Positions 44,541-53,566 of a stretch of DNA of 64,000 nt are shown one piece after another; the first letter of the stretch is position 1, and the number at the start of each line of letters is the position of its first letter. Origin of the DNA: an uncultured Pelagibacteraceae bacterium (GTDB lineage Bacteria; Pseudomonadota; Alphaproteobacteria; Pelagibacterales; Pelagibacteraceae); assembly GCA_902633965.1 (NCBI GenBank), contig CACPID010000003.1, forward strand, positions 1 through 64,000, in the 5' to 3' direction. Position numbers and translations under genes: made by a program. The notes under the pieces were generated by a model, which was not told the origin of the DNA, ran no database searches, and saw nothing but the letters and a program-made list of their open reading frames with translations.

Positions 44541-47093
44541 ATGAGAAAAAAAATAATCATAACAGGTGGCCTTGGTTACATTGGTACAGAATTATGTAAA
44601 ATTTATTCAGGGTACAGTTGGAATGATCAAATTACTGTTATTGATAATAGATTTATTTCAGAAAGAGTAAATCAATTGAGAAATTGGAATATGAATTTTA
44701 TTCATGGTGATATCTTAGACAAAGATCTAATAAAAAAATACTGCAAAGATGCAGATATTGTTCATCACCTTGCAGGCATAACAGCAGTGCCCAGAGTTAA
44801 AAGTGAGGCATCTGAAGAAAAAGAAAAAGAGATTGAGAGAGTAGCAAAAGAAGGAACACAAAATATTTTAGATGTAATAAGTGATAATTGTAAAATAATT
44901 ATGCCGTCAACACATGTTGTTTATGAGGGAATGAAAGATGTTCAAGAGGATATACAAGAAAACAAACAAACCTGTCCTGAATTAGCTTACGGAAAATCAA
45001 AAGATTTTAACGAAAAACAACTTAAGTCATCTGGAAAAAATTACATTATATTAAGATTAGGCTCTGTTTATGGTTACTCAACAGATACCGCAAGAATTGA
45101 TATTATGACTAATCTTTTCTCAAAAATTTCTTCTCAGAACGGAACATTAAAACTTTTTGCTGGTGGAAGACAAATTAAGAGCCTCGTGCCTTTGATTGAT
45201 GTTGCTAGATGTTTTAAATTTATGGAGGAAAGAAATGATATCAATAAAGAACTTTTTAATCTTACAAAAGATAAAGTCACAGTAAAAGATGTTGCACAAA
45301 TATGTAAAAAATATAATCCAAAAATATCAATAAAAGAAACAAATGATGAAATTCCTAATCTTGGTTTTTCTTTATCAAATAAAAAATTAACTAGTACAGG
45401 ATTTAAATTTTTGTATGCCTTGGATGAAAGTGTCAAAGAGATGATTGAAAAATGGTCAAAACAAGATCTTGTTAAAGACTTAGAATTTGTAAGAAATGGT
45501 GAAAATGAATATGTAGATACTCGAGGTAAGATTAGTAATTTTGAATTAACAGAACCAATAAATATGATTGGTTTAATAGACTCAAAAAAAGGAACAATAA
45601 GAGCTAACCATTATCATCCACAACAAGAACAAAAATGTTTATTCACCAAGGGACAAATAATTGAAATTTTTCAAGATTTGTTAAATCCAAACTCTCCAAA
45701 AATTACACAAGTCGTCAATGAAGGTCAAATATCAACAATAAAACCTAATGTTGCTCACACAATGGTTTTTACTAAAGATACAACTTTTTTAAACCTAGTA
45801 AGAGGTGAAAGGGAACATGAAAATTATGGAGTAACTCATACCATAAAACATGTTTTTGTTGATGAGAAAGAAAAAGATCTATTAATGAGTTGTTATAAAT
45901 TTAATTGTAGATCTTGTGGTAGTACAAAACTTAAGAGAGTTGTTTCTTTAGGTTATCAACCTTTAGCAAATAATTTATTAAAGAACCAAAATCAAAAAAC
46001 TGAATTATATCCTTTAGAAATGAACTATTGTGAAAGTTGTCATAATTGCCAACTGTCTGTCGCAGTTGATGCAAAAAAAATGTTTTCAAATTATTTATAT
46101 ACTTCATCAACTTCAAAGGTATTTAGAGATCATTTTGTAAACGCTGCAAAAAAATATGTTAAAGAATTTAAACTTAATTCAAAAAAATCATATATTATAG
46201 ATGTTGGAAGTAACGATGGAGTTGCACTCAAACCTTTTAAAGACTTAAGCTTTAAAAATGTTTTAGGAATAGAACCTGCAAAAAATTTAGCCAAACTTGC
46301 AAATAAAAATAAAATAAAAACTTTTCACGGTTTTTTAACTAAAAAAAACATGAAAAAAATTAAAAAAAATGCGGATTTAATTTTAGCATCAAATGTTTTT
46401 GCACATTCTGACAATTTAAAAGAAATGGCAGAATGTATGCTTAGTTTATTAAGTTCAAAAGGAACAATTATCATTGAGGTGCAATATCTAATGAATACGC
46501 TCAAAGATTTGACTTTTGATAATATTTATCACGAGCATTACAATTACTGGTCATTAATATCGTTAAAAAATTTCTTTAATCAATTTAATGCAACAATTTA
46601 CAAAGCTGAAAAAGTAAATACACATGGCGGATCCATAAGAATTTACGTAAAAAAAAATCAAAAGATAAAAATTGATAATAGTGTACATCAATTGATCAAA
46701 GAGGAATTAAATTATGGCATGGATGATTTCAAAACTTATCAAAAGTTCGCAGATAAAGTTTATAAAATTAGAGAAAACGTAATAACAAATATTTCCAATT
46801 TAAGAAATAAAGGCGAAAAAATAATAGGATTTGGTGCGCCTGCTAAAGCGACTACTGCTCTTAATTTTTTTGGAATATCAAATCAAATTGATTTTATTGT
46901 AGAGGATAACAAGTTGAAGCATAAAAAATTTATTCCAGGTGTAAAAATACCAATACACTCAAAAGAAAAAATAAAAGATATTAATAATACTATGCTCGTT
47001 CTAGCATGGAATTTCTTTGATGATATAAAAAAAAATAATAAAGGATTATCAAAAAATTTTATTAATATTAAGTCTTTAGAAAAAGATAATTAG
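44541..47093 (+). CDS. three-module sugar enzyme: NAD-epimerase/dehydratase + cupin + C-methyltransferase
   Basis: 850 residues. Module 1 (1-310) is an SDR-type sugar epimerase/dehydratase with IITGGLGYIGTEL and active-site YGKSK (Tyr-x3-Lys). Module 2 (about 315-450) is a cupin-like domain with ANHYHPQQEQ and IKPNVAHTMVF, related to sugar 3,4-isomerase/epimerases of the WxcM type. Module 3 (455-850) is a C-methyltransferase with a cysteine-rich zinc domain (CRSCGS, CESCHNC), a SAM site DVGSNDGVALKPF, the YHEHYNYWS active-site box and a C-terminal GFGAPAKATT domain. Together they could make a branched-chain deoxysugar for surface polysaccharide. Confidence 0.85.
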   Translation: MRKKIIITGGLGYIGTELCKIYSGYSWNDQITVIDNRFISERVNQLRNWNMNFIHGDILDKDLIKKYCKDADIVHHLAGITAVPRVKSEASEEKEKEIERVAKEGTQNILDVISDNCKIIMPSTHVVYEGMKDVQEDIQENKQTCPELAYGKSKDFNEKQLKSSGKNYIILRLGSVYGYSTDTARIDIMTNLFSKISSQNGTLKLFAGGRQIKSLVPLIDVARCFKFMEERNDINKELFNLTKDKVTVKDVAQICKKYNPKISIKETNDEIPNLGFSLSNKKLTSTGFKFLYALDESVKEMIEKWSKQDLVKDLEFVRNGENEYVDTRGKISNFELTEPINMIGLIDSKKGTIRANHYHPQQEQKCLFTKGQIIEIFQDLLNPNSPKITQVVNEGQISTIKPNVAHTMVFTKDTTFLNLVRGEREHENYGVTHTIKHVFVDEKEKDLLMSCYKFNCRSCGSTKLKRVVSLGYQPLANNLLKNQNQKTELYPLEMNYCESCHNCQLSVAVDAKKMFSNYLYTSSTSKVFRDHFVNAAKKYVKEFKLNSKKSYIIDVGSNDGVALKPFKDLSFKNVLGIEPAKNLAKLANKNKIKTFHGFLTKKNMKKIKKNADLILASNVFAHSDNLKEMAECMLSLLSSKGTIIIEVQYLMNTLKDLTFDNIYHEHYNYWSLISLKNFFNQFNATIYKAEKVNTHGGSIRIYVKKNQKIKIDNSVHQLIKEELNYGMDDFKTYQKFADKVYKIRENVITNISNLRNKGEKIIGFGAPAKATTALNFFGISNQIDFIVEDNKLKHKKFIPGVKIPIHSKEKIKDINNTMLVLAWNFFDDIKKNNKGLSKNFINIKSLEKDN

Positions 47094-47097
47094 AAAA

Positions 47098-47844
47098 ATG
47101 AATTTAAGGAAAATAAAACCACAATATTTAAAAAAAACAAATCCCAGAATTGGTTTAATTGCACTAGCTAGTGACTTTATGATCGAAAAAGATTTTGTAA
47201 ATGTTATTAATGGAAAAAAAATTGATTTTTTTGTTAATAGAATTAAGTGTTACAATCCATTAACTAGTAAAAATCTTATAAAAATGTCCAAAGAAGTAAC
47301 AAATGTTACAAAAGAAATTTTACCAAATCAGAAAATTGATTGTATTGCGTATGGCTGTACATCGGGAACAATAGCCGCAGGTTTCAAATCAATTGAAAAA
47401 AAAATTAAAAAAGCAAAACCAAACACAAAAGTTGTTACACCAAGTACAGCAGCAATTAAGGCTTTAAAAAAAATGAATATTAAAAAAATATCTTTGTTTA
47501 CTCCTTACCCAAAAAAATTAAATGATGAAGTATTTAATTTTTTTGTAAATGAAAAATTTATAATTACGTCTAATTCTTATTTTAATATTAAATCTGATAT
47601 AGATATTGGAAAAGTTGATCCAAACTACTTATTCAAAGTTTTAACAAAAATGGATCATAAAAATTCCGATGCATTATTTGTTTCTTGTACAGCATTGCCA
47701 ATTTTATCGATATTAGATAAGCTTGAAAAAAAAATTAAAAAAATTGTGCTGTCTAGCAACCAAACTCTCATCTGGGACGCACTTGAAAAAATTGGTGAGA
47801 ATAATTCAATAAAAGGTTTTGGAAAATTATTTTACTCAAATTGA
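47098..47844 (+). CDS. Asp/Glu racemase-fold enzyme of the maleate isomerase / arylmalonate decarboxylase / EutA group
   Basis: 248 residues. RIGLIALASDFMIEKDF at the N-terminus, catalytic cysteines in AYGCTSGT (about 90) and SCTALP (about 200), plus VTPSTAAIKAL. These are the marks of the AMDase/maleate cis-trans isomerase family, which includes the ectoine-utilisation protein EutA. It lies 4 bases after the sugar enzyme and 1 base before an M24 hydrolase resembling DoeA/EutD, so the EutA-like reading is favoured by context. Confidence 0.72.
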   Translation: MNLRKIKPQYLKKTNPRIGLIALASDFMIEKDFVNVINGKKIDFFVNRIKCYNPLTSKNLIKMSKEVTNVTKEILPNQKIDCIAYGCTSGTIAAGFKSIEKKIKKAKPNTKVVTPSTAAIKALKKMNIKKISLFTPYPKKLNDEVFNFFVNEKFIITSNSYFNIKSDIDIGKVDPNYLFKVLTKMDHKNSDALFVSCTALPILSILDKLEKKIKKIVLSSNQTLIWDALEKIGENNSIKGFGKLFYSN

Positions 47845-47845
47845 T

Positions 47846-49012
47846 ATGCTGTTTTCAAAACAAGAATATAAAAACCGTCTAATTAAAACCAAAAAATTAA
47901 TGCAAAAAAAAGGCATTGATCTTTTAATATCTCAGGACACAAATAATATTAATTATTTGACTGGTTATGATGCATGGTCTTTTTATTATTCTCAATGTGT
48001 TATTGTTCACATTGATTGTGATGAACCGCTATGTTTCATTAGAGCACAAGATGCTGGCGGAGCATACATCAAAACATATTTAAAAAATGAAAACATTATT
48101 GTATATGATGAAAAATATATTCATACATGGCCAGTGCATCCATATGACGCCTTAATAGAACTCATTCAAAAAAGAAATTGGGAAAAGTTAAATATCGGAG
48201 TTGAGATGGATAGCCATTATTTTACAGCTTACTGTTATGAAAAGTTAAAGCAGGGACTTCCTGATGCAAAAATTAAAGACTCAGAAAGACTAGTTAACTG
48301 GGCAAGATTTGTTAAATCTGATACTGAAATAGGATATATGAAAAAAGCAGCAAAAATATCAGAGGGAGCCATGAAAGTTGCAATGGAAACTATAGAGCCA
48401 GGTTTAAGACAATGCGATGCAGTGGCTGAAATACAAAAAGCTCTTTTCAAAGGAACACCAGAAGTTGGAGGTGAATATGCAAGTATTACAACTTTACTAC
48501 CAACAGGCAAAGGAACTTCAGCTTCTCACTTAACTGCAACAGATGAAAAATTTGTTAATGGTGAGGCAACAATAGTAGAACTTTCTGGTGTTGTTAAAAG
48601 ATATCATTGTCCTATGGCAAGAACGGTTCAATTAGGTAAACCAGAGCAAAAAAAAATTGATGCTATGAAAGCAACTAATGAAGCATTACAGGCAGGCATT
48701 GAAGCAACAAAACCTGGAAATACTGCAAATGATGTTGCTCAAAAGTTTTGGGGGGTTCTAGATAAATATAATATTAAAAAAGAGTCTAGGACTGGATATT
48801 CGATTGGAATAGGATATCCACCTGACTGGGGTGAACATACCTTAAATATCTATAAAGGTGACATGACAGTTCTTCAGCCTAATGTTTGTTTTCACATGAT
48901 TGCAGTAATGCAATTTGGAGAATGGGGAGTAGAGGCGTCTGAATCTGTTAGAGTAACTGATAAAGGAAGTGAATTATTTTGCAATTTTTCAAGAGATTTA
49001 TACATAAAATAA
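47846..49012 (+). CDS. M24-family hydrolase resembling ectoine hydrolase DoeA / creatinase
   Basis: About 388 residues from ATG 47846 (the listed TTG start lies inside the previous gene). The creatinase N-domain is followed by a pita-bread domain. In the usual metal site, the first two Asp are replaced (VELSGV and HCPMARTV), so it is probably a metal-independent amidohydrolase like creatinase or DoeA. GIGYPPDWGEHTLNI and GVEASESVRVT are as in the DoeA group. A spermidine/putrescine-type ABC transporter follows, suggesting uptake and hydrolysis of an N-rich osmolyte or amine. Confidence 0.72.
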   Translation: MLFSKQEYKNRLIKTKKLMQKKGIDLLISQDTNNINYLTGYDAWSFYYSQCVIVHIDCDEPLCFIRAQDAGGAYIKTYLKNENIIVYDEKYIHTWPVHPYDALIELIQKRNWEKLNIGVEMDSHYFTAYCYEKLKQGLPDAKIKDSERLVNWARFVKSDTEIGYMKKAAKISEGAMKVAMETIEPGLRQCDAVAEIQKALFKGTPEVGGEYASITTLLPTGKGTSASHLTATDEKFVNGEATIVELSGVVKRYHCPMARTVQLGKPEQKKIDAMKATNEALQAGIEATKPGNTANDVAQKFWGVLDKYNIKKESRTGYSIGIGYPPDWGEHTLNIYKGDMTVLQPNVCFHMIAVMQFGEWGVEASESVRVTDKGSELFCNFSRDLYIK

Positions 49013-49050
49013 GAACTTGAAAAAAATATCAACAAATGTTTTAAATCATC

Positions 49051-50139
49051 ATGCTAAATAACCAACAATTCGTAAGATTTGATAAAGTTGATAAAAGTTA
49101 CGACGGCAAAGTTTTAGTTGTTAAAGATCTAAATTTAGATATTGCCGAAGGTGAATTCATAACAATGCTTGGTCCATCTGGATCAGGCAAAACCACTTGC
49201 CTGATGATGCTAGCAGGATTTGAGACACCAACAAATGGCGAAATATATTTAGATTCGAATCCAATCTCAAATATTCCACCTCACAAAAGAGGAATTGGAA
49301 TGGTATTTCAAAATTATGCACTTTTCCCACATATGACTGTTTATGAAAACTTAGCATTCCCTTTGCGTGTAAGAAAAGTTTCAAAAGATGAGATCGATAA
49401 AAAAGTTGATAAAGCTTTATCAATGGTATCTCTAACCGGTTTTGAAAATAGAATGCCCGGTCAACTTTCAGGTGGTCAACAACAAAGAGTAGCAGTTGCA
49501 AGAGCACTGGTTTTTGATCCCGCAGTAGTATTAATGGATGAACCTTTAGGTGCATTAGATAAAAATTTAAGAGAAAGTATGCAATATGAAATAAAACATA
49601 TTCATGAAAGTATTGGTGTAACAGTTGTATATGTCACCCATGATCAAGGCGAAGCGTTAACAATGTCAAATAGAATTGCTGTATTTAATGACGGAAAAGT
49701 TCAACAACTTTCATCTCCAGATAAATTATACGAAGAACCTGTAAATTCTTTTGTTGCAGAGTTTATTGGAGAAAATAATACTTTTGGTGGTCAAGTAACA
49801 AATTTTTCTAAAGAAAAGTGTAAAGTTAAGTTGGATGATGGTTCAGAAATATTTGCAAATCCAATAACAGTTAAATCTAATGGTGATAAAACAACAGTTT
49901 CATTAAGACCCGAAAGAGCTTTGATTAATACAAAAGAAAAGATGGATAATAACTTTAAAGGAAAGATCGAGGAAGTAATATATCATGGAGACCATACACG
50001 TGTAAGATTAAATCTTTTAGGAAATAAAGAGTTTATTTTAAAAGTTCCTAATAGCTCCGCTAATATGGATATTAAACTAGGTAACCAAATAAATGTTAGC
50101 TGGAACAGCCATGACGCAAGGGCCCTAGACCCAAAATAA
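49051..50139 (+). CDS. potA: spermidine/putrescine-type ABC transporter ATPase (PotA)
   Basis: 362-residue ABC ATPase. Walker A MLGPSGSGKTTCL, GIGMVFQNYALFPHMTVYEN, signature LSGGQQQRVAVARAL, Walker B VLMDEPLGALD and H-loop VTHDQGEALTMSNRI. A C-terminal TOBE domain is present (SLRPERALI). It is the first of four transporter genes (A-D-B-C order). Actual substrate could be a polyamine or another cationic amine. Confidence 0.92.
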   Translation: MLNNQQFVRFDKVDKSYDGKVLVVKDLNLDIAEGEFITMLGPSGSGKTTCLMMLAGFETPTNGEIYLDSNPISNIPPHKRGIGMVFQNYALFPHMTVYENLAFPLRVRKVSKDEIDKKVDKALSMVSLTGFENRMPGQLSGGQQQRVAVARALVFDPAVVLMDEPLGALDKNLRESMQYEIKHIHESIGVTVVYVTHDQGEALTMSNRIAVFNDGKVQQLSSPDKLYEEPVNSFVAEFIGENNTFGGQVTNFSKEKCKVKLDDGSEIFANPITVKSNGDKTTVSLRPERALINTKEKMDNNFKGKIEEVIYHGDHTRVRLNLLGNKEFILKVPNSSANMDIKLGNQINVSWNSHDARALDPK

Positions 50140-50200
50140 TCATCAAGTTTAAAATCATTCTAGATTAACAAAATTAGACCCTTTTTTACAAAATGGGCTG

Positions 50201-50229
50201 TTGACTCACTCTTTATATCTTGCTGTAAT
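50201..50229 (+). promoter_or_regulatory. sigma70-type promoter upstream of potD
   Basis: TTGACT (50201-50206), 17-base spacer, TGTAAT (50224-50229), a good match to the housekeeping consensus. The start codon at 50266 is preceded by CGGAGGATAA, a strong ribosome-binding site. This fits extra expression of the binding protein over the ATPase and permeases. Confidence 0.65.
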
Positions 50230-50265
50230 TGGTTTTTTATAAAAAAACGTTTAAACGGAGGATAA

Positions 50266-51381
50266 ATGAGAAAATTAAGTAAACTATTACTAGTTCTATC
50301 TTTTGCTCTTTCAATAACTTCATCAGCATTTGCAGTAACTGTTGCATCATGGGGTGGAGCTTATACTGAGTCTCAAAAGTTAGGATATGGTGATCCTACT
50401 GCTAAGAAACTTGGAATATCTATCAATTGGGTAGACTATTCTGGTGGACTATCAGAAATTAAAGCACAAAAAGAGGCTGGCAAAATTACTTGGGATATAA
50501 TCGACGTATTTGCAATGGATACTATTACTGGATGCGACGAAGGTTTATTTGTTGAATTTGATTTTGACAAAGACTTCCCAGCAGCACCAGATGGAACTCC
50601 TGCGAGTAAAGACTTCTTTGCTCCAATGCCTAGCAAATGTGCTGTAGGAAATATTTTATACTCTTGGAACTATGCTTATAACGTAAATAACGTTAAAGGT
50701 ACTCCAAAGACTATCAAAGATTTCTTTAACACAAAAAAATTCCCTGGAAAAAGAGCTATCTATAAAAGCGCTCTAACAAATTTAGAGATCGCTTTAGCAG
50801 CAGATGGTATTAAGCCAGGAAAAGGTGGAGCAAAAATCTACAAAGCTTTAGAAACTGAAGCAGGTGTAGAAAGAGCAATGAATAAGATCAAAGAACTTTG
50901 CACTGATCCAAATGGAGGATGTGTATTCTGGTCTGCAGGTGCTCAACCACCAGAACTATTAGTTTCAGGTGAAGTTGTAATGGCAACTGGTTGGAACGGA
51001 AGATTCTTCAATGCTGAAATCGGAGAAGGAGCTCCAATCAAACAAGTTTGGGATGGTCAAGGTCTTGATTATGAATATTTTGTTCTAGTTAAAGGTGGAC
51101 CAAACGAAGCTGACGCAAAGAAAGCTTTAGCAGAAATGACAAGTACAGAAGGTTTAGCAGGAAGTGCTAAGTATATTGCTTACGCTCCTTGGAGAAAATC
51201 TTCACTAAAAGTTATGGCTAAAGGCGAGCCTTGGTATAAAGATGGTAAGACGAACATGGTACCACAAATGCCAACAGCAAAAGCGAATACTAAAAACTAC
51301 TTCTTAGTAGACCCTATTTTCTGGGCTGATAACGGTACAGAGCTTGGAGAAAAATGGGAAGCTATGAAAGCAGGACTATAA
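50266..51381 (+). CDS. potD: spermidine/putrescine-type ABC transporter substrate-binding protein (PotD)
   Basis: 371-residue periplasmic binding protein. Signal peptide (LLLVLSFALSITSSAFA), mature start VTVASWGGAYTESQKL, as in polyamine/putrescine-binding proteins of the PotD/AgaD type. Codon use is biased to frequent codons, and it has its own promoter and a terminator after it, all signs of high expression. Ligand specificity is not determined by sequence inspection. Confidence 0.88.
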   Translation: MRKLSKLLLVLSFALSITSSAFAVTVASWGGAYTESQKLGYGDPTAKKLGISINWVDYSGGLSEIKAQKEAGKITWDIIDVFAMDTITGCDEGLFVEFDFDKDFPAAPDGTPASKDFFAPMPSKCAVGNILYSWNYAYNVNNVKGTPKTIKDFFNTKKFPGKRAIYKSALTNLEIALAADGIKPGKGGAKIYKALETEAGVERAMNKIKELCTDPNGGCVFWSAGAQPPELLVSGEVVMATGWNGRFFNAEIGEGAPIKQVWDGQGLDYEYFVLVKGGPNEADAKKALAEMTSTEGLAGSAKYIAYAPWRKSSLKVMAKGEPWYKDGKTNMVPQMPTAKANTKNYFLVDPIFWADNGTELGEKWEAMKAGL

Positions 51382-51418
51382 TTTTAAGTTTTAAAGACTA
51401 AAATTATATACTATATTT

Positions 51419-51448
51419 AGGGCGGTTATTTTATAACCGCCCTTTTTT
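51419..51448 (+). terminator. hairpin after potD, partial terminator or mRNA stabiliser
   Basis: GGGCGGTTAT (51420-51429), loop TTT, ATAACCGCCC (51433-51442), then six Ts. A perfect 10-bp GC-rich stem placed between potD and potB; it would lower read-through into the permease genes and protect the potD message. Confidence 0.9.
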
Positions 51449-51452
51449 ATTT

Positions 51453-52706
51453 ATGAGCAGTGAAACAAGACAAATTTTAACTACAGACGGTATACCTTTA
51501 GAGGTAAGTTTAAAAAAAGCTGAAAGAAAAAATAAAATTAAAGCATTTCTTTTAGTTGCACCTTTATTATTGTTTCTACTTATTACTTATATTTTTCCAA
51601 TTGGAGACATGTTGTTGAGAAGTGTGGATGACAAAATGGTTACTGAAATGTTACCAAAAACATTTAAATCAATGGAAGATTGGGATGGAAATGAAATGCC
51701 TCCAGAAGAGGTGTTTGAAGCTTTTTATTTAGATTTTCAAAAACTAGTAGAGGAAAAACGTGATGGAAAATTATCCACTCAATTAAATTACACCAAGAAC
51801 GGATTCAAAAGTATTTTAAAAAAATTACGAAGAAAAGCAAAAAATTTTGAAGAGGGAAACTATAAAGAACAAATAATGGCAGTACATAAAAGATGGGCAG
51901 ACGTTGAGTACTGGCGAGCGATAAAAAGACGTGCACCAGCATTTACAAGTTCTAAATATTTAAAAGGAATGGATATGTACAAGAATGAAGAAGGTAAAAT
52001 TGTAAGTGTAGAAGAAGATCGTAGAATTCATAGAGTTTTATGGCTTAGAACTTTAGAGATAGCTTTTTTTGTAACTTTATTATGTTTTCTTATGGCCTAT
52101 CCAATTGCACACTTGCTTGCAACATTGCCAATGAAATATAGCAACCTATTGATGATCTGTGTACTTCTTCCTTTCTGGACTTCCTTATTGGTAAGAACAG
52201 CCAGTTGGATGATACTTTTACAACAACAAGGCGTTGTTAACGATTTCTTTGTTATGATTGGTTTAGTGGCTGACGATAATAGGCCAGAGATGATGTACAA
52301 TAAAACCGGGACTTATGTTGCAATGACACAAATTTTATTACCTTTTATGGTTTTACCTTTATATAGTGTGATGAAAACAATATCTCCAAGCTTGATGAGA
52401 GCAGGAAAATCGTTGGGAGGAACACCATTCGTAACATTTTGGAAGGTTTACTTTCCATTAACTATTCCTGGAATTGGAGCAGGCTGTTTATTAGTTTTTA
52501 TACTTGCTATTGGTTATTATATTACCCCGGCTCTAGTAGGCGGAGCGTCAGGAACTCTTATTAGTAACCAAATCGCATTCCATATGAAGAGCACTCTTGA
52601 TTGGAGCTTTGCATCAGCGATGGGATTAATGTTACTTGCTGGTGTATTAGCAATATATTGGATTTATAACAAATTGGTTGGAATTGATAATATTAAGTTA
52701 GGATAA
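51453..52706 (+). CDS. potB: spermidine/putrescine-type ABC permease (PotB) with long extracytoplasmic insertion
   Basis: 417 residues. First helix at about 31-50, then about 155 residues of charged soluble sequence before the remaining five helices. The permease core has SLMRAGKSLGGTPFVTFWKVYFPLTIPG, the EAA loop contacting PotA. The insertion should lie outside the inner membrane. Starts only 11 bases after the potD hairpin stem. Confidence 0.88.
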   Translation: MSSETRQILTTDGIPLEVSLKKAERKNKIKAFLLVAPLLLFLLITYIFPIGDMLLRSVDDKMVTEMLPKTFKSMEDWDGNEMPPEEVFEAFYLDFQKLVEEKRDGKLSTQLNYTKNGFKSILKKLRRKAKNFEEGNYKEQIMAVHKRWADVEYWRAIKRRAPAFTSSKYLKGMDMYKNEEGKIVSVEEDRRIHRVLWLRTLEIAFFVTLLCFLMAYPIAHLLATLPMKYSNLLMICVLLPFWTSLLVRTASWMILLQQQGVVNDFFVMIGLVADDNRPEMMYNKTGTYVAMTQILLPFMVLPLYSVMKTISPSLMRAGKSLGGTPFVTFWKVYFPLTIPGIGAGCLLVFILAIGYYITPALVGGASGTLISNQIAFHMKSTLDWSFASAMGLMLLAGVLAIYWIYNKLVGIDNIKLG

Positions 52707-52708
52707 TT

Positions 52709-53563
52709 ATGGCATTACCAAAATATACTGAACCACATTATAGAATTTGGCATTATATGTACATTTTCATTTGTACATGTGTTTTTTTCTTTTTGATCGC
52801 ACCATTATTTGTAATTTTCCCTTTATCGTTTAATGCCGAAGAATTTTTAAGTTTCTCTGAAGGAATGAAAAATCTTGATCCAGATGCATTTTCTTTAAGA
52901 TGGTATAAGGATATGATTTATGGAACCAAAAATCCATGGGGGCTTGCAGCTAAAAATAGTTTTATAATTGCTATATTTGCCACATTGGGCTCTGTGATTT
53001 TAGGAACAGTAGCTGCATTAGGATTAAGCAGCAGACATATGCCTTACAAAGGATTAATTATGGCAACTCTAATTTCACCAATGATTGTTCCTTTGATTAT
53101 TTCAGGAGTTGCAATTTTCTTTTTTATGGCCAAGGCAGGACTTGCAGCAACTCATACAGGAATAATTTTAGCGCATATTATTTTAGGTACTCCATTCGTG
53201 GTGATTACTGTAACAGCAACATTGTCTGGCTTCGATCACAGTGTTACAAGAGCAGCCTCAAGTTTAGGTAGTGATCCTGTTAATACTTTTATGAAAATTA
53301 CATTGCCACTAATTCTTCCAGGAGTAATATCGGGCGGATTATTTGCTTTTGTGACTTCTTTTGATGAAGTTGTTGTTGTATTATTTTTAGCTGGACTAGA
53401 AAATACTACAATACCAATTCAAATGTGGACCGGATTGAGAGAGCAATTAAGTCCAACAATATTAGCTGTTGCGACATGTTTAATAATTTTATCTACTTTA
53501 ATTCTTGTTACAGCTGAACTATTAAGACGAAGATCTGAAAGGCTCAGAGGAATAAATAGATAA
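52709..53563 (+). CDS. potC: spermidine/putrescine-type ABC permease (PotC)
   Basis: 284-residue permease of normal length with six helices. EAA loop VTRAASSLGSDPVNTFMKITLPLILPG, and TSFDEVVVVLFLAG typical of PotC. Starts 2 bases after potB. The next gene starts 3 bases after its stop, so the FadB-like gene may be read from the same mRNA. Confidence 0.9.
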   Translation: MALPKYTEPHYRIWHYMYIFICTCVFFFLIAPLFVIFPLSFNAEEFLSFSEGMKNLDPDAFSLRWYKDMIYGTKNPWGLAAKNSFIIAIFATLGSVILGTVAALGLSSRHMPYKGLIMATLISPMIVPLIISGVAIFFFMAKAGLAATHTGIILAHIILGTPFVVITVTATLSGFDHSVTRAASSLGSDPVNTFMKITLPLILPGVISGGLFAFVTSFDEVVVVLFLAGLENTTIPIQMWTGLREQLSPTILAVATCLIILSTLILVTAELLRRRSERLRGINR

Positions 53564-53566
53564 GAA

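Noticed and set aside
49250-49275. TTCGAATCC resembling a tRNA T-loop
   Set aside because: It is within the potA coding sequence and no acceptor, D or anticodon stems can be drawn around it.
49157-49555. 132-codon minus-strand ORF
   Set aside because: It lies wholly inside potA in another frame, has no family resemblance and no operon context; a shadow ORF.
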